46,125 bases of DNA from an uncultured Mycoplasmatota bacterium (GCA_900554315.1 USGP01000008.1:1-46125); one strand, 5' to 3'; shown: positions 1-8,249, counted from the stretch's first letter. The notes: generated by a model from the sequence alone, not told the origin. Made by a program: numbers and translations.

Positions 1-264
1 GCAATTGTGATATTTTAAATCTTTTTTCTTCTGCTCTTCTTGTTTTTCTTTGGTATTATCTAAAACTGTTCCCCACATAGCAGCATCGACATCGGCACTG
101 GTTCCTTGAAACATGGCTTTTCCTGATTCATATAAAGTAATGACTGTATCTTCTTCTTGAGCTTGAAAAATAGCGTATGGTATTTTTTTATCTCTTACTT
201 TATCTTTATAGTATTCAATCATTTTTTGCTTTGTTTCTTCATTTACTTTAATAACGATATTCAT
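1..264 (-). CDS. rnhC: Ribonuclease HIII, N-terminal part (cut by window edge)
   Basis: The first 88 codons of a gene that runs off the left edge; no stop occurs before base 1. The start ATG (262-264) follows a GAGGTGA ribosome site. The protein opens MNIVIKVNEETKQKM and contains IPYAIFQAQEEDTVITLY and GKAMFQGTSADVDAAMW. These match the TBP-like substrate-binding N-domain of RNase HIII, which precedes the catalytic RNase H fold and helps it grip RNA/DNA hybrids. The catalytic domain lies outside the window, so activity cannot be judged. A Lys/Glu/Gln-rich linker follows the N-domain, as is usual. The gene is divergent from cvpA, and rnhC beside cvpA is a conserved Bacilli arrangement. The identification rests on domain pattern recognition. 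Confidence 0.82.
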   Translation of the reverse strand, partial: MNIVIKVNEETKQKMIEYYKDKVRDKKIPYAIFQAQEEDTVITLYESGKAMFQGTSADVDAAMWGTVLDNTKEKQEEQKKKDLKYHNC

Positions 265-308
265 GGTTTCACCTCAAAAATATTATAGCATAAAAGTAAA
301 AAAACGTT

Positions 309-314
309 TATAAT
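309..314 (+). promoter_or_regulatory. -10 element for cvpA
   Basis: TATAAT sits 23 bases before the cvpA start, inside the 72-base divergent spacer with rnhC. No good -35 is visible at 17 bases upstream. A reverse-strand TATAAT (282-287) could serve rnhC. Confidence 0.45.
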
Positions 315-336
315 AAAATAGTAAGGAGTTGATGAT

Positions 337-1053
337 ATGAGTTTGTTAGACATTATCATTGTTTTAGTGTTAGCTATGAGTGCTATTATCGGATTTAAAA
401 GAGGGGCTATAAAAGAGATTGTTTCTTTGGTTGGAATTATTATAGTTTTTGTTGTTGCATTTTCTTTAAAAGGTGTCATTGGAAATGTTTTATGTAAATG
501 GTTACCGTTCTTTAATTTTGCTGGTAATTTTGAAGGAGTTACGGTTTTAAATATTTTACTTTATCAGTTACTAGCATTTTTAATTATTTATAGTTTGTTA
601 TTTAGTGTTTATATGATTGTGTTAAAGATTTCTGGTGTTGTACAAAAACTTGTTCATATGACTGTTATATTGTGGCTTCCTTCTAAATTAATTGGAGCGG
701 TTGTGGCACTTATTACAGGTTATGTTATGGTATTTGTTGTGTTACTTGCTTTGTTAATTCCTCTTAAGAATACAGATTTCTTCTTAGAAAGTAAATTTGC
801 TAATTATATTGTATATGATACTCCAATTCTTGCTGGTAGTGCTGAAAATATTAGTACATCCATTAATGAAGTTTATACTTTAGGAGAAGATTTATCAAAA
901 GGAGAAATTAGTAAAAATGAAGCTAATGTTAAAACTATGGATGTGTTATTAAAATATAAAATTGTTAGTCCTAAAACTGCAAGAGAATTGATTGTACTAG
1001 ATAAATTAGATGGCATCACTGGTTTGGAAAAAGTGATTGAAAAATATGAATAG
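337..1053 (+). CDS. cvpA: CvpA family membrane protein
   Basis: A 238-residue protein opening MSLLDIIIVLVLAMSAIIGFKRG, the typical CvpA first helix followed by a GFKRG turn. About four hydrophobic segments follow (roughly residues 3-20, 26-47, 68-93 and 107-137). A polar C-terminal region of about 95 residues is longer than in the short E. coli-type proteins. CvpA was named for colicin V production; its biochemical role is not settled, and it is linked to envelope stress in several bacteria. An AAGGAG ribosome site at 323-328 fixes the ATG start. In Bacillus the equivalent gene sits between rnhC/zapA and polX/mutS2; here trxA follows directly. Membrane location is clear, specific function is not. 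Confidence 0.75.
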   Translation: MSLLDIIIVLVLAMSAIIGFKRGAIKEIVSLVGIIIVFVVAFSLKGVIGNVLCKWLPFFNFAGNFEGVTVLNILLYQLLAFLIIYSLLFSVYMIVLKISGVVQKLVHMTVILWLPSKLIGAVVALITGYVMVFVVLLALLIPLKNTDFFLESKFANYIVYDTPILAGSAENISTSINEVYTLGEDLSKGEISKNEANVKTMDVLLKYKIVSPKTARELIVLDKLDGITGLEKVIEKYE

Positions 1054-1070
1054 TGATTTATTTTGATATG

Positions 1071-1079
1071 TGTTATACT
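1071..1079 (+). promoter_or_regulatory. Extended -10 promoter for trxA
   Basis: TGT-TATACT, a TGn extended -10, lies 29 bases before the trxA start. No convincing -35 is seen. Confidence 0.5.
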
Positions 1080-1107
1080 AATATTGTTTAAGAAAGGATG
1101 ATGAATC

Positions 1108-1404
1108 ATGAATTATATAAAAAGCGAAAAAGAATTTGATGAAATAATAAAAAAAGATAAAGTTATTGTTGATTTTTATGCTGAATGGTGTGGACCTTGT
1201 AAGTTGTTGAGTCCTATTTTAGAAAAAGTTAGTGATGAATTAAAGTTAGATACTTATAAAGTTAATGTAGATGAGGTAGAAGATGTTGCAAGACGTTATG
1301 GTATTATGTCTATACCTACGGTTATGATTTTTTCTAAAGGAAAAGAAGTGAATAAACATGTTGGTTATATGGAAGAAGAAGAGTTAAAAGAGTTTGTCAA
1401 ATAA
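1108..1404 (+). CDS. trxA: Thioredoxin
   Basis: A 98-residue single-domain thioredoxin, close to the family's usual length of about 105. The redox motif WCGPC lies at about residues 27-31 in the context FYAEWCGPCKLL. The cis-proline segment SIPTVMIF and the late glycine in HVGYMEEEEL are also in place. It reduces protein disulfides in the cytoplasm, with thioredoxin reductase (not in this window) as its usual electron donor. The ribosome site AAAGGATG precedes the ATG. The gene has its own extended -10 promoter and ends inside a terminator hairpin. A dedicated substrate rather than general reduction is possible. Confidence 0.9.
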   Translation: MNYIKSEKEFDEIIKKDKVIVDFYAEWCGPCKLLSPILEKVSDELKLDTYKVNVDEVEDVARRYGIMSIPTVMIFSKGKEVNKHVGYMEEEELKEFVK

Positions 1405-1415
1405 CTCTTTTTTCG
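1386..1415 (+). terminator. trxA terminator
   Basis: Stem AAAAGAGTT (1386-1394) pairs with AACTCTTTT (1403-1411), with an 8-base loop and a continuing T run. The trxA TAA stop (1402-1404) lies at the loop/stem border. Confidence 0.8.
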
Positions 1416-1557
1416 TATGTTATTATATATTATTATGTATATGAGTTATTTAGATTGTGAAGGAAAAAATGATGGAAACTTATGAGGCGTTGGTAGTATT
1501 GGGTGAGTTTGGATGATTTGCAAGAGATATTTAGAAATGCTATAGACAAGTGCCAAT

Positions 1558-1586
1558 TTGACATTTTTGTTCATTTGTGTTATAAT
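1558..1586 (+). promoter_or_regulatory. Consensus sigma-A promoter
   Basis: TTGACA (1558-1563), a 17-base spacer, then TATAAT (1581-1586) with TGT directly before it. This is a full consensus promoter with extended -10, driving the PgeF-like gene at 1616. Confidence 0.9.
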
Positions 1587-1615
1587 GTGCTTGTTTATCG
1601 AGGTGGGATATTATT

Positions 1616-2506
1616 ATGGCAAATGGAATTCATTTAACTTTTGTAGATACCAGAAATCTTTATGGTACGATGAATACTGGTACTGTTCGTTTATCTAATT
1701 TAACCAATAGTGATAAAAGGATGCTTATGCAAATTCATGATATGTTAACTTTAGAAGAGTTGACTAACTATACTTTGACTCCAGATGATAAGAGACGTGT
1801 GTTTGCTGCACATCGTCAACAAGTAGGAGAATATTATGGCTTTGATGGGCGTAAGATGTTTATGGCTGATCAAAAAAACTTAGATGGTTCAGTATTTGAA
1901 ATTACTAGAGATTATGTGGAAGCTAATCCTAATGGATGGACCGATATTCCAGAAGATATTTTAAAAATTAGAGAAAATTTACCTGGTGTTGCATTAGGAC
2001 ATCCTGTTGCTGACTGTCCTGTTGTTATTGCTGAAGATAAGACCCGTGGTATTACAACAGTTGCTCATTGTGGAGGAGAAATGATTGATAAAAAACTCCC
2101 AATGATGGCAGTAGAAGCATTATATCGTGAGGGAAGTAAACCAGAAGATGTTCATGTTTATGTTGGAGCAAAAGCTGGTCCTAATTGGACTTATACAAAT
2201 AATACGCCTGCCTGGGCCAAGGATGAACAATTATGGAGTGAAGCTATTACGCCTGGACAACAACAAACAGCAAATGGAAGTATTGATGTATATCATATTG
2301 ATTTGCAAAAAGCATTGGATAAGGAGTTTTCTGCTGTTGGATTACACCAAGGTCAAGTAATATATGATCCTCATGATACTATTACGGATTCTAGCTATTA
2401 TTCTAATAGTGAAGCAAGAGTTAATCCTGAAAAATTTGGTCGTCAATTTGTTGGTGCTTTTTATCAGGAAGATAATCAAAAGGATGAACGTGGTAGGAGT
2501 AGATAA
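1616..2506 (+). CDS. Divergent YfiH/PgeF-like (Cu-oxidase_4 fold) protein
   Basis: A 296-residue protein with the core pattern of the YfiH/PgeF/LACC1 family: GHPVADCPVVIAED (Cys134) followed by TTVAHCGG (His151), then a helix and VYVGAKAG. These correspond to the family's ADC and HAGWRG metal-site motifs and the iGP turn. The C-terminus has GRQFVGAFYQ where family members have GRMAxLIW. The family includes multicopper-oxidase-like, purine-nucleosidase and muropeptide-editing proteins. The Trp-Arg of HAGWRG is absent (HCGGE), and the upstream QVHG histidine appears replaced in ADQKNLDG, so activity may be altered or lost. It has a consensus promoter and an AGGTGGG ribosome site and is monocistronic. 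Cytoplasmic, with no signal peptide. Assignment is by motif, moderately sure. Confidence 0.5.
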   Translation: MANGIHLTFVDTRNLYGTMNTGTVRLSNLTNSDKRMLMQIHDMLTLEELTNYTLTPDDKRRVFAAHRQQVGEYYGFDGRKMFMADQKNLDGSVFEITRDYVEANPNGWTDIPEDILKIRENLPGVALGHPVADCPVVIAEDKTRGITTVAHCGGEMIDKKLPMMAVEALYREGSKPEDVHVYVGAKAGPNWTYTNNTPAWAKDEQLWSEAITPGQQQTANGSIDVYHIDLQKALDKEFSAVGLHQGQVIYDPHDTITDSSYYSNSEARVNPEKFGRQFVGAFYQEDNQKDERGRSR

Positions 2507-2560
2507 TCATACATTTTATGTGTATGCTTAAAATTAATATTTCTATTTAATATTCATTTA

Positions 2561-2591
2561 GGGAAGTGTCAATTGATGCTTTCCTTTTTTT
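2561..2591 (+). terminator. Terminator after the PgeF-like gene
   Basis: GGGAAG (2561-2566) pairs with CTTTCC (2579-2584), including one G-U pair, around an inner TCAATTGA palindrome. Seven T follow. Confidence 0.7.
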
Positions 2592-2893
2592 AACTAGTGC
2601 CGAAGGATTAGATAATTTAAGGGATATAGATGGAGATGCTTATTTTGATTGTTTATCAAGTCTCGATGATTTTAAAAGTTTGAAAACTGTTAGTGGGAAA
2701 GTGGTTTTGGGTATGGAGTCAGTTTCTGATTTGTTAGATGCTGATAGGAAAGAGGTAGTTGGTGATAATAGGAATCTTGGACTAAGGTAGAATTTATTAC
2801 GATATATATTTGTTGTTTTTAGGGAAGAAGAGGTGTCCAATAACTCTTTTTCTTTTTTCACTGACAAAAATTAGTTTCTTTTTTCTTTTTCTG

Positions 2894-2902
2894 TGTTATA
2901 CT
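2894..2902 (+). promoter_or_regulatory. Extended -10 promoter for ppdK
   Basis: TGT-TATACT, 34 bases before the ppdK start. No good -35 at the right distance; the CTGACA at 2861 is too far upstream. Confidence 0.55.
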
Positions 2903-2936
2903 TAGGGTGTAAATAGAAGAGAATAGGAGGCAATAA

Positions 2937-5558
2937 ATGAAATACGTCTATTTATTTACTGAAGGCAGTAAAGATATGAGAAATCTATTAGGTGGAAAGG
3001 GTGCTAACTTAGCAGAAATGACTAATATCGGGTTACCGGTACCTAGAGGATTTACGGTTACTACTGAAGCTTGTACTAGTTATTATGATCATGATCGTAA
3101 GTTGACTGATGAAATTTTGTCTCAGATTGATGAGAAGATTCATGAACTTGAAAAAATTACTGGTAAAACTTTGGGTGATAAAAAAAATCCATTGCTTGTT
3201 TCTGTTCGAAGTGGTGCTCGTGCTAGTATGCCTGGTATGATGGATACCATCTTGAATTTGGGAATGAATGATGAGGTTGCAGAAGGATTTAGTGAAGTTA
3301 CAAATAATAAACGTTTTGTTTATGATTCATATCGTCGTTTTATTCAAATGTTTGCAGATGTTGTTATGGGATTCCCAAAATCTTCTTTTGAAAGAAAATT
3401 TGATGATATTAAAGAAGAAAAAGGAGTTAAGTTAGATACTGAACTTACCGCTGAAGATTTGGAAGAAGTTGTTCGGATTTATAAAAGCGAATATAAAAAA
3501 CATGCTGGAGTTGAATTTCCACAAGACCCTAAAGAACAATTAATGGCTGCAGTAGAAGCGGTATTTAGAAGCTGGATGAATGATAGAGCTATTACTTATC
3601 GTAGACTTAATGATATTCCAAGTAGTTGGGGTACTGCTGTTAATGTTCAAGAGATGGTTTATGGTAATAGAGGAGAGACTTCAGGTACTGGTGTTGCTTT
3701 TACTAGAAATCCAGCTACTGGTGAAAATCACTTATTTGGTGAATATTTAATGAATGCTCAAGGTGAAGATGTTGTTGCTGGTATTAGAACGCCTCAATCT
3801 ATTGATACATTAAAAGAAGTAATGCCAGAGTGTTATGAAGAATTTAGTAAGATTTGTAAAATTCTTGAAAATCATTATAAAGATATGCAAGATATGGAGT
3901 TTACTATTGAAGATGGGAAATTATTTATGCTTCAAACTAGAAATGGTAAACGTACAGCAACTGCAGCATTAAAGATTGCTGTTGATATGGTAAATGAAGG
4001 TATGATTACGAAGGAAGAAGCTTTGTTAAAAGTTGATCCTAAACAACTTGATCAATTACTTCACCCAATGTTTGATGAAGATAGTCTAAAGGCTGCTACT
4101 GTTGTTGCCAGTGGACTTGCTGCATCACCTGGTGCTGCTTGTGGTCATATTGCATTCACTGCAGATGATGTTGTTCGTATGCATAAAGATGGAGTAAAAG
4201 ATATTATCTTGGTTCGATTAGAAACTTCTCCAGAAGATATTGAAGGAATGAATCTTGCTCGTGGTGTTTTAACACTTCGTGGAGGAATGACTTCTCATGC
4301 AGCAGTTGTTGCTCGTGGTATGGGAACTTGTTGTGTATCTGGCTGTGGTGATTTGGTTATTGACGAAGAAAAGAAAACTTTAACATTAAAAGATGGACGT
4401 ATTTTAAAAGAAGGAGACTATATTAGTTTAGATGGTAGTACTGGTAATGTTTATGCTGAAGAAATTAAGACAGTAGATGCTAGTATTACAGGTAATTTCG
4501 AAACTTTCATGGAATGGGCAGATGAGTATCGTAAACTTGAAGTTCGTACCAATGCCGATACTCCAAGAGATGCTTTACAAGCTAAAAAATTTGGCGCTGA
4601 AGGTATTGGGCTATGTCGTACAGAGCATATGTTCTTTGATGAAGAGAGAATCTTTAATTTCCGTAAGATGATTACTGCTACTGATGTAGAAAGTCGTGAG
4701 AAAGCACTAGAAGCAATTTTACCTTATCAAAGAGGGGACTTTGAAGAGTTATTTAAAGCTATGGATGGTAAATGCGTTATTATTCGTTTCTTAGATCCAC
4801 CTCTACATGAATTTTTACCTAAGACAGAAGAAGAGATGAGACCTCTTGCTGAAAGTTTAGGAATTACTTATGAAGCCTTGAAGAATCGAGTTGATTCATT
4901 AAAAGAATTTAATCCTATGATGGGTCATCGTGGATGTCGTTTAGCTATTACTTATCCGGAGATTGCTAAGATGCAAACTAGAGCAGTAATTGAGGCTGCT
5001 ATTAATGTTAAGAAAGAAGGAATCGATGTTCATCCTGAAATTATGATTCCGCTTGTTGGTATTTTAAAAGAATTACAATATGTTAAAAAGATTGTTGTTG
5101 AAACAGCTAAAGACGTTATGGATAAAGCTGGAGTTAGTGTTGATTATAAAGTTGGTACTATGATTGAAATTCCTAGAGCTGCTTTACTTGCTGATGAGAT
5201 TGCTAAAGAAGCTGAATTCTTCAGTTTTGGTACTAATGATTTGACACAAATGACATTTGGTTTCTCTAGAGATGATGCTTCTAAGTTTTTAAATGATTAC
5301 TATCAAAAGGGAATTTTGGATCAAGATCCTTTTGCAACTGTTGATCAAAAAGGCGTCGGTAAACTTATTGATATGGCTGCAAAACTTGGTAGAGAAACAA
5401 GACCTGATATTGAACTTGGTATTTGTGGTGAACATGGTGGGGATCCCCAAACGATTGATTTCTGTCATAGAGTTGGTCTTAAATATGTTTCTTGTTCTCC
5501 ATTTAGAGTTCCTGGAGCTAGACTTGCTGCTGCACAAGCTGCAATTAACAATAAATAG
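2937..5558 (+). CDS. ppdK: Pyruvate, phosphate dikinase
   Basis: An 873-residue protein, the normal PPDK length. It interconverts pyruvate, ATP and phosphate with PEP, AMP and pyrophosphate in the cytoplasm, working as a pyrophosphate-linked glycolytic or gluconeogenic enzyme. Domain order: ATP-grasp nucleotide domain (GGKGANLAEM and VSVRSGARASMPGMMDTILN near the N-terminus), phospho-His swivelling domain (GGMTSHAAVVARGMG, catalytic His454), then a PEP/pyruvate TIM barrel ending GICGEHGGDP (Cys830). All key residues seen are intact. AGGAGG at 2925-2930 is ideally spaced from the ATG. It is monocistronic, with its own extended -10 promoter and a terminator overlapping the stop. No PPDK regulatory kinase/phosphatase lies next to it. 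Confidence 0.97.
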   Translation: MKYVYLFTEGSKDMRNLLGGKGANLAEMTNIGLPVPRGFTVTTEACTSYYDHDRKLTDEILSQIDEKIHELEKITGKTLGDKKNPLLVSVRSGARASMPGMMDTILNLGMNDEVAEGFSEVTNNKRFVYDSYRRFIQMFADVVMGFPKSSFERKFDDIKEEKGVKLDTELTAEDLEEVVRIYKSEYKKHAGVEFPQDPKEQLMAAVEAVFRSWMNDRAITYRRLNDIPSSWGTAVNVQEMVYGNRGETSGTGVAFTRNPATGENHLFGEYLMNAQGEDVVAGIRTPQSIDTLKEVMPECYEEFSKICKILENHYKDMQDMEFTIEDGKLFMLQTRNGKRTATAALKIAVDMVNEGMITKEEALLKVDPKQLDQLLHPMFDEDSLKAATVVASGLAASPGAACGHIAFTADDVVRMHKDGVKDIILVRLETSPEDIEGMNLARGVLTLRGGMTSHAAVVARGMGTCCVSGCGDLVIDEEKKTLTLKDGRILKEGDYISLDGSTGNVYAEEIKTVDASITGNFETFMEWADEYRKLEVRTNADTPRDALQAKKFGAEGIGLCRTEHMFFDEERIFNFRKMITATDVESREKALEAILPYQRGDFEELFKAMDGKCVIIRFLDPPLHEFLPKTEEEMRPLAESLGITYEALKNRVDSLKEFNPMMGHRGCRLAITYPEIAKMQTRAVIEAAINVKKEGIDVHPEIMIPLVGILKELQYVKKIVVETAKDVMDKAGVSVDYKVGTMIEIPRAALLADEIAKEAEFFSFGTNDLTQMTFGFSRDDASKFLNDYYQKGILDQDPFATVDQKGVGKLIDMAAKLGRETRPDIELGICGEHGGDPQTIDFCHRVGLKYVSCSPFRVPGARLAAAQAAINNK

Positions 5559-5581
5559 AAATGTAGAAATACATTTCTTTT
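5557..5581 (+). terminator. ppdK terminator
   Basis: A nine-base stem AGAAATGTA / TACATTTCT with a GAAA tetraloop, then TTT. The ppdK TAG stop (5556-5558) overlaps the 5' edge of the stem. Confidence 0.8.
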
Positions 5582-5689
5582 CTTTGAATGATTATTTTTG
5601 GTGACTTCAATGGTTTAAAAATAATGTATTTTTTTGTATATTTACCATTGAGGTGGAAATTATTACCATTTCAGGGAATTTTTGTGTGG

Positions 5690-5698
5690 TGTTATAAT
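5690..5698 (+). promoter_or_regulatory. Extended -10 promoter of the relic cassette
   Basis: TGT-TATAAT, 52 bases before the ATG at 5750. No clear -35. Confidence 0.5.
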
Positions 5699-5749
5699 TA
5701 TTATAGTAGACTGAAGATGAAACAAGGAACTTTGGTGAGAAGTGATTTT

Positions 5750-6166
5750 ATGAAATATTTAAAGGGAACATTAATTGCTTTTATAATTACTGCCGCTTTT
5801 TGTACATGTTCAGTTTCTGCAGCTCAATATTCAATGGCTAATGTTAGTATTCCTAATCTAAAGGGAATAGCTACTACAGAAAAAGTTGCAAATAAAAAAT
5901 ATCATCAATATTCTTTAGGTATGAAACAAAAGTTAGGAATTGCTCAAGTATTAATGGAAGATCCTAAAATCATGGTTTTTGATGAAGCATTTAATGGGTT
6001 GGATGAGGATAGTGTAAAAAAGATAAGAAAAATTTTATTAGAAGAAAAAAAGAAAGGTAAAATTATTATTTTGGCTACTCATATTAAAGAAGATATCCAT
6101 ATGCTTTGTGATGTTATTTATAAATTTAATGATGGTGTTGTAACGAAAGTGAATAAACAAAAATAA
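5750..6166 (+). pseudogene. Chimeric relic: secreted-peptide N-terminus fused to C-terminal half of an ABC ATPase
   Basis: A 138-residue frame. Residues 1-25 are a typical Sec signal peptide (MKYLKGTLIAFIITAAF, likely cleavage after SVSA). Residues 26-about 48 are a short secreted-type stretch. From about residue 49 (KKYHQYSLGMKQK) to the end it is an ABC ATPase C-terminal half: signature SLGMKQ, Walker B IMVFDEAF, H-loop ATHIKED. Walker A and the Q-loop are absent, so it cannot act as an ATPase. The second half matches the intact ATPase at 44941-45579 from KKYSEYSLGMKQK onward; by eye roughly 50 of about 88 residues are identical. The best reading is an internal deletion that removed a permease and half the ATPase, fusing the two ends in frame. 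Promoter and terminator survive. The longer open frame from 5588 starts before the promoter and is rejected. Confidence 0.75.
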
Positions 6167-6190
6167 ACTTGTCATTTGGCAAGTTTTTTT
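6165..6190 (+). terminator. Terminator after the relic ORF
   Basis: AAACTTG (6165-6171) pairs with CAAGTTT (6180-6186), extended by T-G and C-G pairs. The T run to 6190 also supplies the start of the next promoter's -35. Confidence 0.8.
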
Positions 6191-6217
6191 GACTATTAAT
6201 TTAATATTCAGTAAAAT
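6189..6217 (+). promoter_or_regulatory. Promoter for the DUF3419-like gene
   Basis: TTGACT (6189-6194), a 17-base spacer, then TAAAAT (6212-6217). The -35 begins within the T run of the preceding terminator. Confidence 0.65.
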
Positions 6218-6238
6218 AAATAGTCTAGAGGTGATTTT

Positions 6239-7294
6239 GTGAATGTAGATAAAACAGCGGTAGAGGCTATGCGATTAGCAAAAACAGAATCTTTTCCATT
6301 TGATAGAGATTTATTTTCTACTTATAGTCCTATTTATATTGGTACGACTTCTAATGTAAAAAAGACATTAGATTTATTTTATGGTTATCATAGAGTATTG
6401 TCTGTCTGTGGTACTGGTGCACATGGATATGAAGCTTTATTACATGGAGCTAGTCATGTAGATTTATTTGATATTAATGAATTACAAAGACTCTATTTTT
6501 TATATATGAAAACGGCAATTATTGTACTTTCTTATGATGAGTTTATACAGTTTTTTACTTCTTCTGATGAGTGGGATGATTATGAAAATAATATGTTATT
6601 AGATAATCTTTTATATCAGAAATTGGAACCATTTTTGTCAGATGAAGTTAAGAAGGTTTTTGGACCAATTTTTACTTCTTTCGATAGTAGTGATATTCTG
6701 ATTAGTAAATTATTTCGACTTGATCATAATTTATCTTTAGATTTTTTAAGGAATGCTTCTTCTCTTTATGATAGAGAAAGCTATGAACAAATACAGAAAA
6801 TTTTAAGAGAAAATCCTGATATTATCTCTTGTTATACCGTTTCTTTGTCTGATGTTCCAAAAAGTTTTGAGGGTGAGTATGATTTGGTATTGTTTGATAA
6901 TATTTTAGATTATTATTCATTTATTCCTGGACTTGATAGTGTAGATAAAATTGATTCTTTTGTAAAGCGTGATATGAATTCGTTACTTCATAAAGATGGT
7001 AGGTTACAAGTTGGTTATGGTTATGCATTTGATACAGATGCTTTTTGTGATGCACTTGGTATTGAGAAAAAAGAAAATGATTTTGATTTAGAGGATGATG
7101 ATTGTACTTTACCACCTGATTTTTTACAGTCTTTATTTTCTGTATCGTCTGATGATGTTAGTCAAAAGTTAATAGCTGAGAATTACATGATTCCTTTATT
7201 TAAAGATATTGGTGGTTATCAGTATTCTCTTTTTGACGGAGTAACAAAATTAGATGGACAAAATATGGTTCTTACTTATTGTAGAAAACCTTAA
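6239..7294 (+). CDS. DUF3419-like putative SAM-binding protein
   Basis: A 351-residue cytoplasmic protein with GTG start after AGAGGTG. Residues about 55-100 carry a Rossmann-type first strand and loop (VLSVCGTGAHGYEALLHG), an acidic strand end (VDLFDINELQRLYF) and a following helix LYMKTAIIVLSYDEFIQFF. This order resembles DUF3419/BtaA-like proteins, where a SAM-dependent 3-amino-3-carboxypropyl transferase acts on lipids. A later strand FEGEYDLVLFDNILDYYSF is where such proteins carry their substrate loop. The remainder is divergent. It is followed by a PfkB kinase with its own promoter, so the gene stands alone. A general class I methyltransferase-like fold is the safer statement; the substrate is unknown. 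Confidence 0.4.
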   Translation: MNVDKTAVEAMRLAKTESFPFDRDLFSTYSPIYIGTTSNVKKTLDLFYGYHRVLSVCGTGAHGYEALLHGASHVDLFDINELQRLYFLYMKTAIIVLSYDEFIQFFTSSDEWDDYENNMLLDNLLYQKLEPFLSDEVKKVFGPIFTSFDSSDILISKLFRLDHNLSLDFLRNASSLYDRESYEQIQKILRENPDIISCYTVSLSDVPKSFEGEYDLVLFDNILDYYSFIPGLDSVDKIDSFVKRDMNSLLHKDGRLQVGYGYAFDTDAFCDALGIEKKENDFDLEDDDCTLPPDFLQSLFSVSSDDVSQKLIAENYMIPLFKDIGGYQYSLFDGVTKLDGQNMVLTYCRKP

Positions 7295-7300
7295 TTTCTT

Positions 7301-7329
7301 TTTACAACTGTTATAGTTTTTGGTATAAT
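7301..7329 (+). promoter_or_regulatory. Promoter for the PfkB kinase gene
   Basis: TTTACA (7301-7306), a 17-base spacer, TATAAT (7324-7329), with TGG just before the -10. Confidence 0.8.
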
Positions 7330-7355
7330 ATTATTAGAATAATGAGGTGATTTTA

Positions 7356-8249
7356 ATGAAAGTAGTTTGTGTGGGACATTCTACTTATGATACAACATTA
7401 CCAATGGATTTTTATCCAACTGAGAATTTAAAGTATCGTATTTCAGAGCATATAGAATGTGGTGGAGGTCCTGCTTCTAATGGTGCTTATTTGCTTGCTA
7501 AATGGGGGATGGATACCACTATTATGAGTGCTGTTGGTAATGATTATTATGGAGAACAGATTATTCATGAATTTCGCAATGTTGGAGCAGATGTAAGCTG
7601 TATTGAAGTTCATGATTATTATATGACTCCGAGTAGTTATATTATTGCAAATCGTTCTAAGGGAAGTAGAACTATTATTACTTCTAAAGGAGAGGCAATT
7701 CGAAAATTAAATCATGATGGTAATATTCATGCTGATTTGATTTTAGTAGATGGAGAACATCCAGAAACAGCAGAAGCAGTTCTTAGAGCAAATCCTAATG
7801 CAATTAGTGTTATTGATGCTGGTAGACTTACGGAGGATACTAAGAGACTTGGTAAGTTAGTGACTTATGTTGTCTGTTCTAAAACTTTTGCTGAGGAGTT
7901 TAGTAATCGTAAAATTGATGTTTCTGATCGTGATAGTTTAATTTATTGTTATGACAAATTAAAGGAATATTTTCAGACTAATATTATTATTACTCTTGAA
8001 GATAAAGGCAGTTTTACTAAGTTAGATGATTATGAAATCTTGCCTACGGTAAAAGTTCAAGCCGTTGATTCTACAGGAGCTGGAGACATTTTTCATGGGG
8101 CATTTACATATTTTATAGGGAATGGTTATTCTTTGAGAAGTGCCATTCATTATGCTTCAATTACTTCTGCTATTTCTATTACTAGAGTAGGGGCTAGAAT
8201 TTCTATTCCAGAGTTAAAAGAAGTGTTGGATTATGATGAACTTATATAA
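7356..8249 (+). CDS. PfkB-family carbohydrate kinase
   Basis: A ribokinase-fold kinase of 297 residues that phosphorylates a sugar or sugar-like alcohol using ATP in the cytoplasm. The N-terminal PfkB glycine motif is ECGGGPASNGAYLLAKWG. The C-terminal signature is AVDSTGAGDIFHGAFTYF, which holds the catalytic Asp of GAGD and the anion hole. Length is normal for the family. The GAGGTGA ribosome site at 7344-7350 fixes the ATG at 7356; a GTG at 7347 lies inside that site. The downstream Smr gene overlaps its end by 17 bases, implying coupled translation. No sugar transporter or catabolic gene is adjacent, so the substrate cannot be inferred. Confidence 0.85.
   Translation: MKVVCVGHSTYDTTLPMDFYPTENLKYRISEHIECGGGPASNGAYLLAKWGMDTTIMSAVGNDYYGEQIIHEFRNVGADVSCIEVHDYYMTPSSYIIANRSKGSRTIITSKGEAIRKLNHDGNIHADLILVDGEHPETAEAVLRANPNAISVIDAGRLTEDTKRLGKLVTYVVCSKTFAEEFSNRKIDVSDRDSLIYCYDKLKEYFQTNIIITLEDKGSFTKLDDYEILPTVKVQAVDSTGAGDIFHGAFTYFIGNGYSLRSAIHYASITSAISITRVGARISIPELKEVLDYDELI

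Larger units (their letters stand above)
2507..2936. other. 430-base stretch with no convincing gene
   Basis: Holds the terminator at 2561-2591, then a GTG-started open frame (2566-2790) that begins inside that terminator and has no promoter or proper ribosome site. A weak imperfect hairpin followed by a T-rich run comes next (about 2829-2857). The ppdK promoter and ribosome site close the stretch. The open frame reads like gene-like but decayed sequence; I do not call it a gene. Confidence 0.6.

Noticed and set aside
2566..2790. 74-codon open frame after the PgeF-like gene
   Set aside because: It begins with GTG inside the terminator stem, lacks a proper ribosome site and has no recognisable protein features.
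5588..5749. Upstream extension of the chimeric relic ORF
   Set aside because: It lies before the promoter -10 at 5693-5698 and before the signal peptide start; the ATG at 5750 is the natural start.
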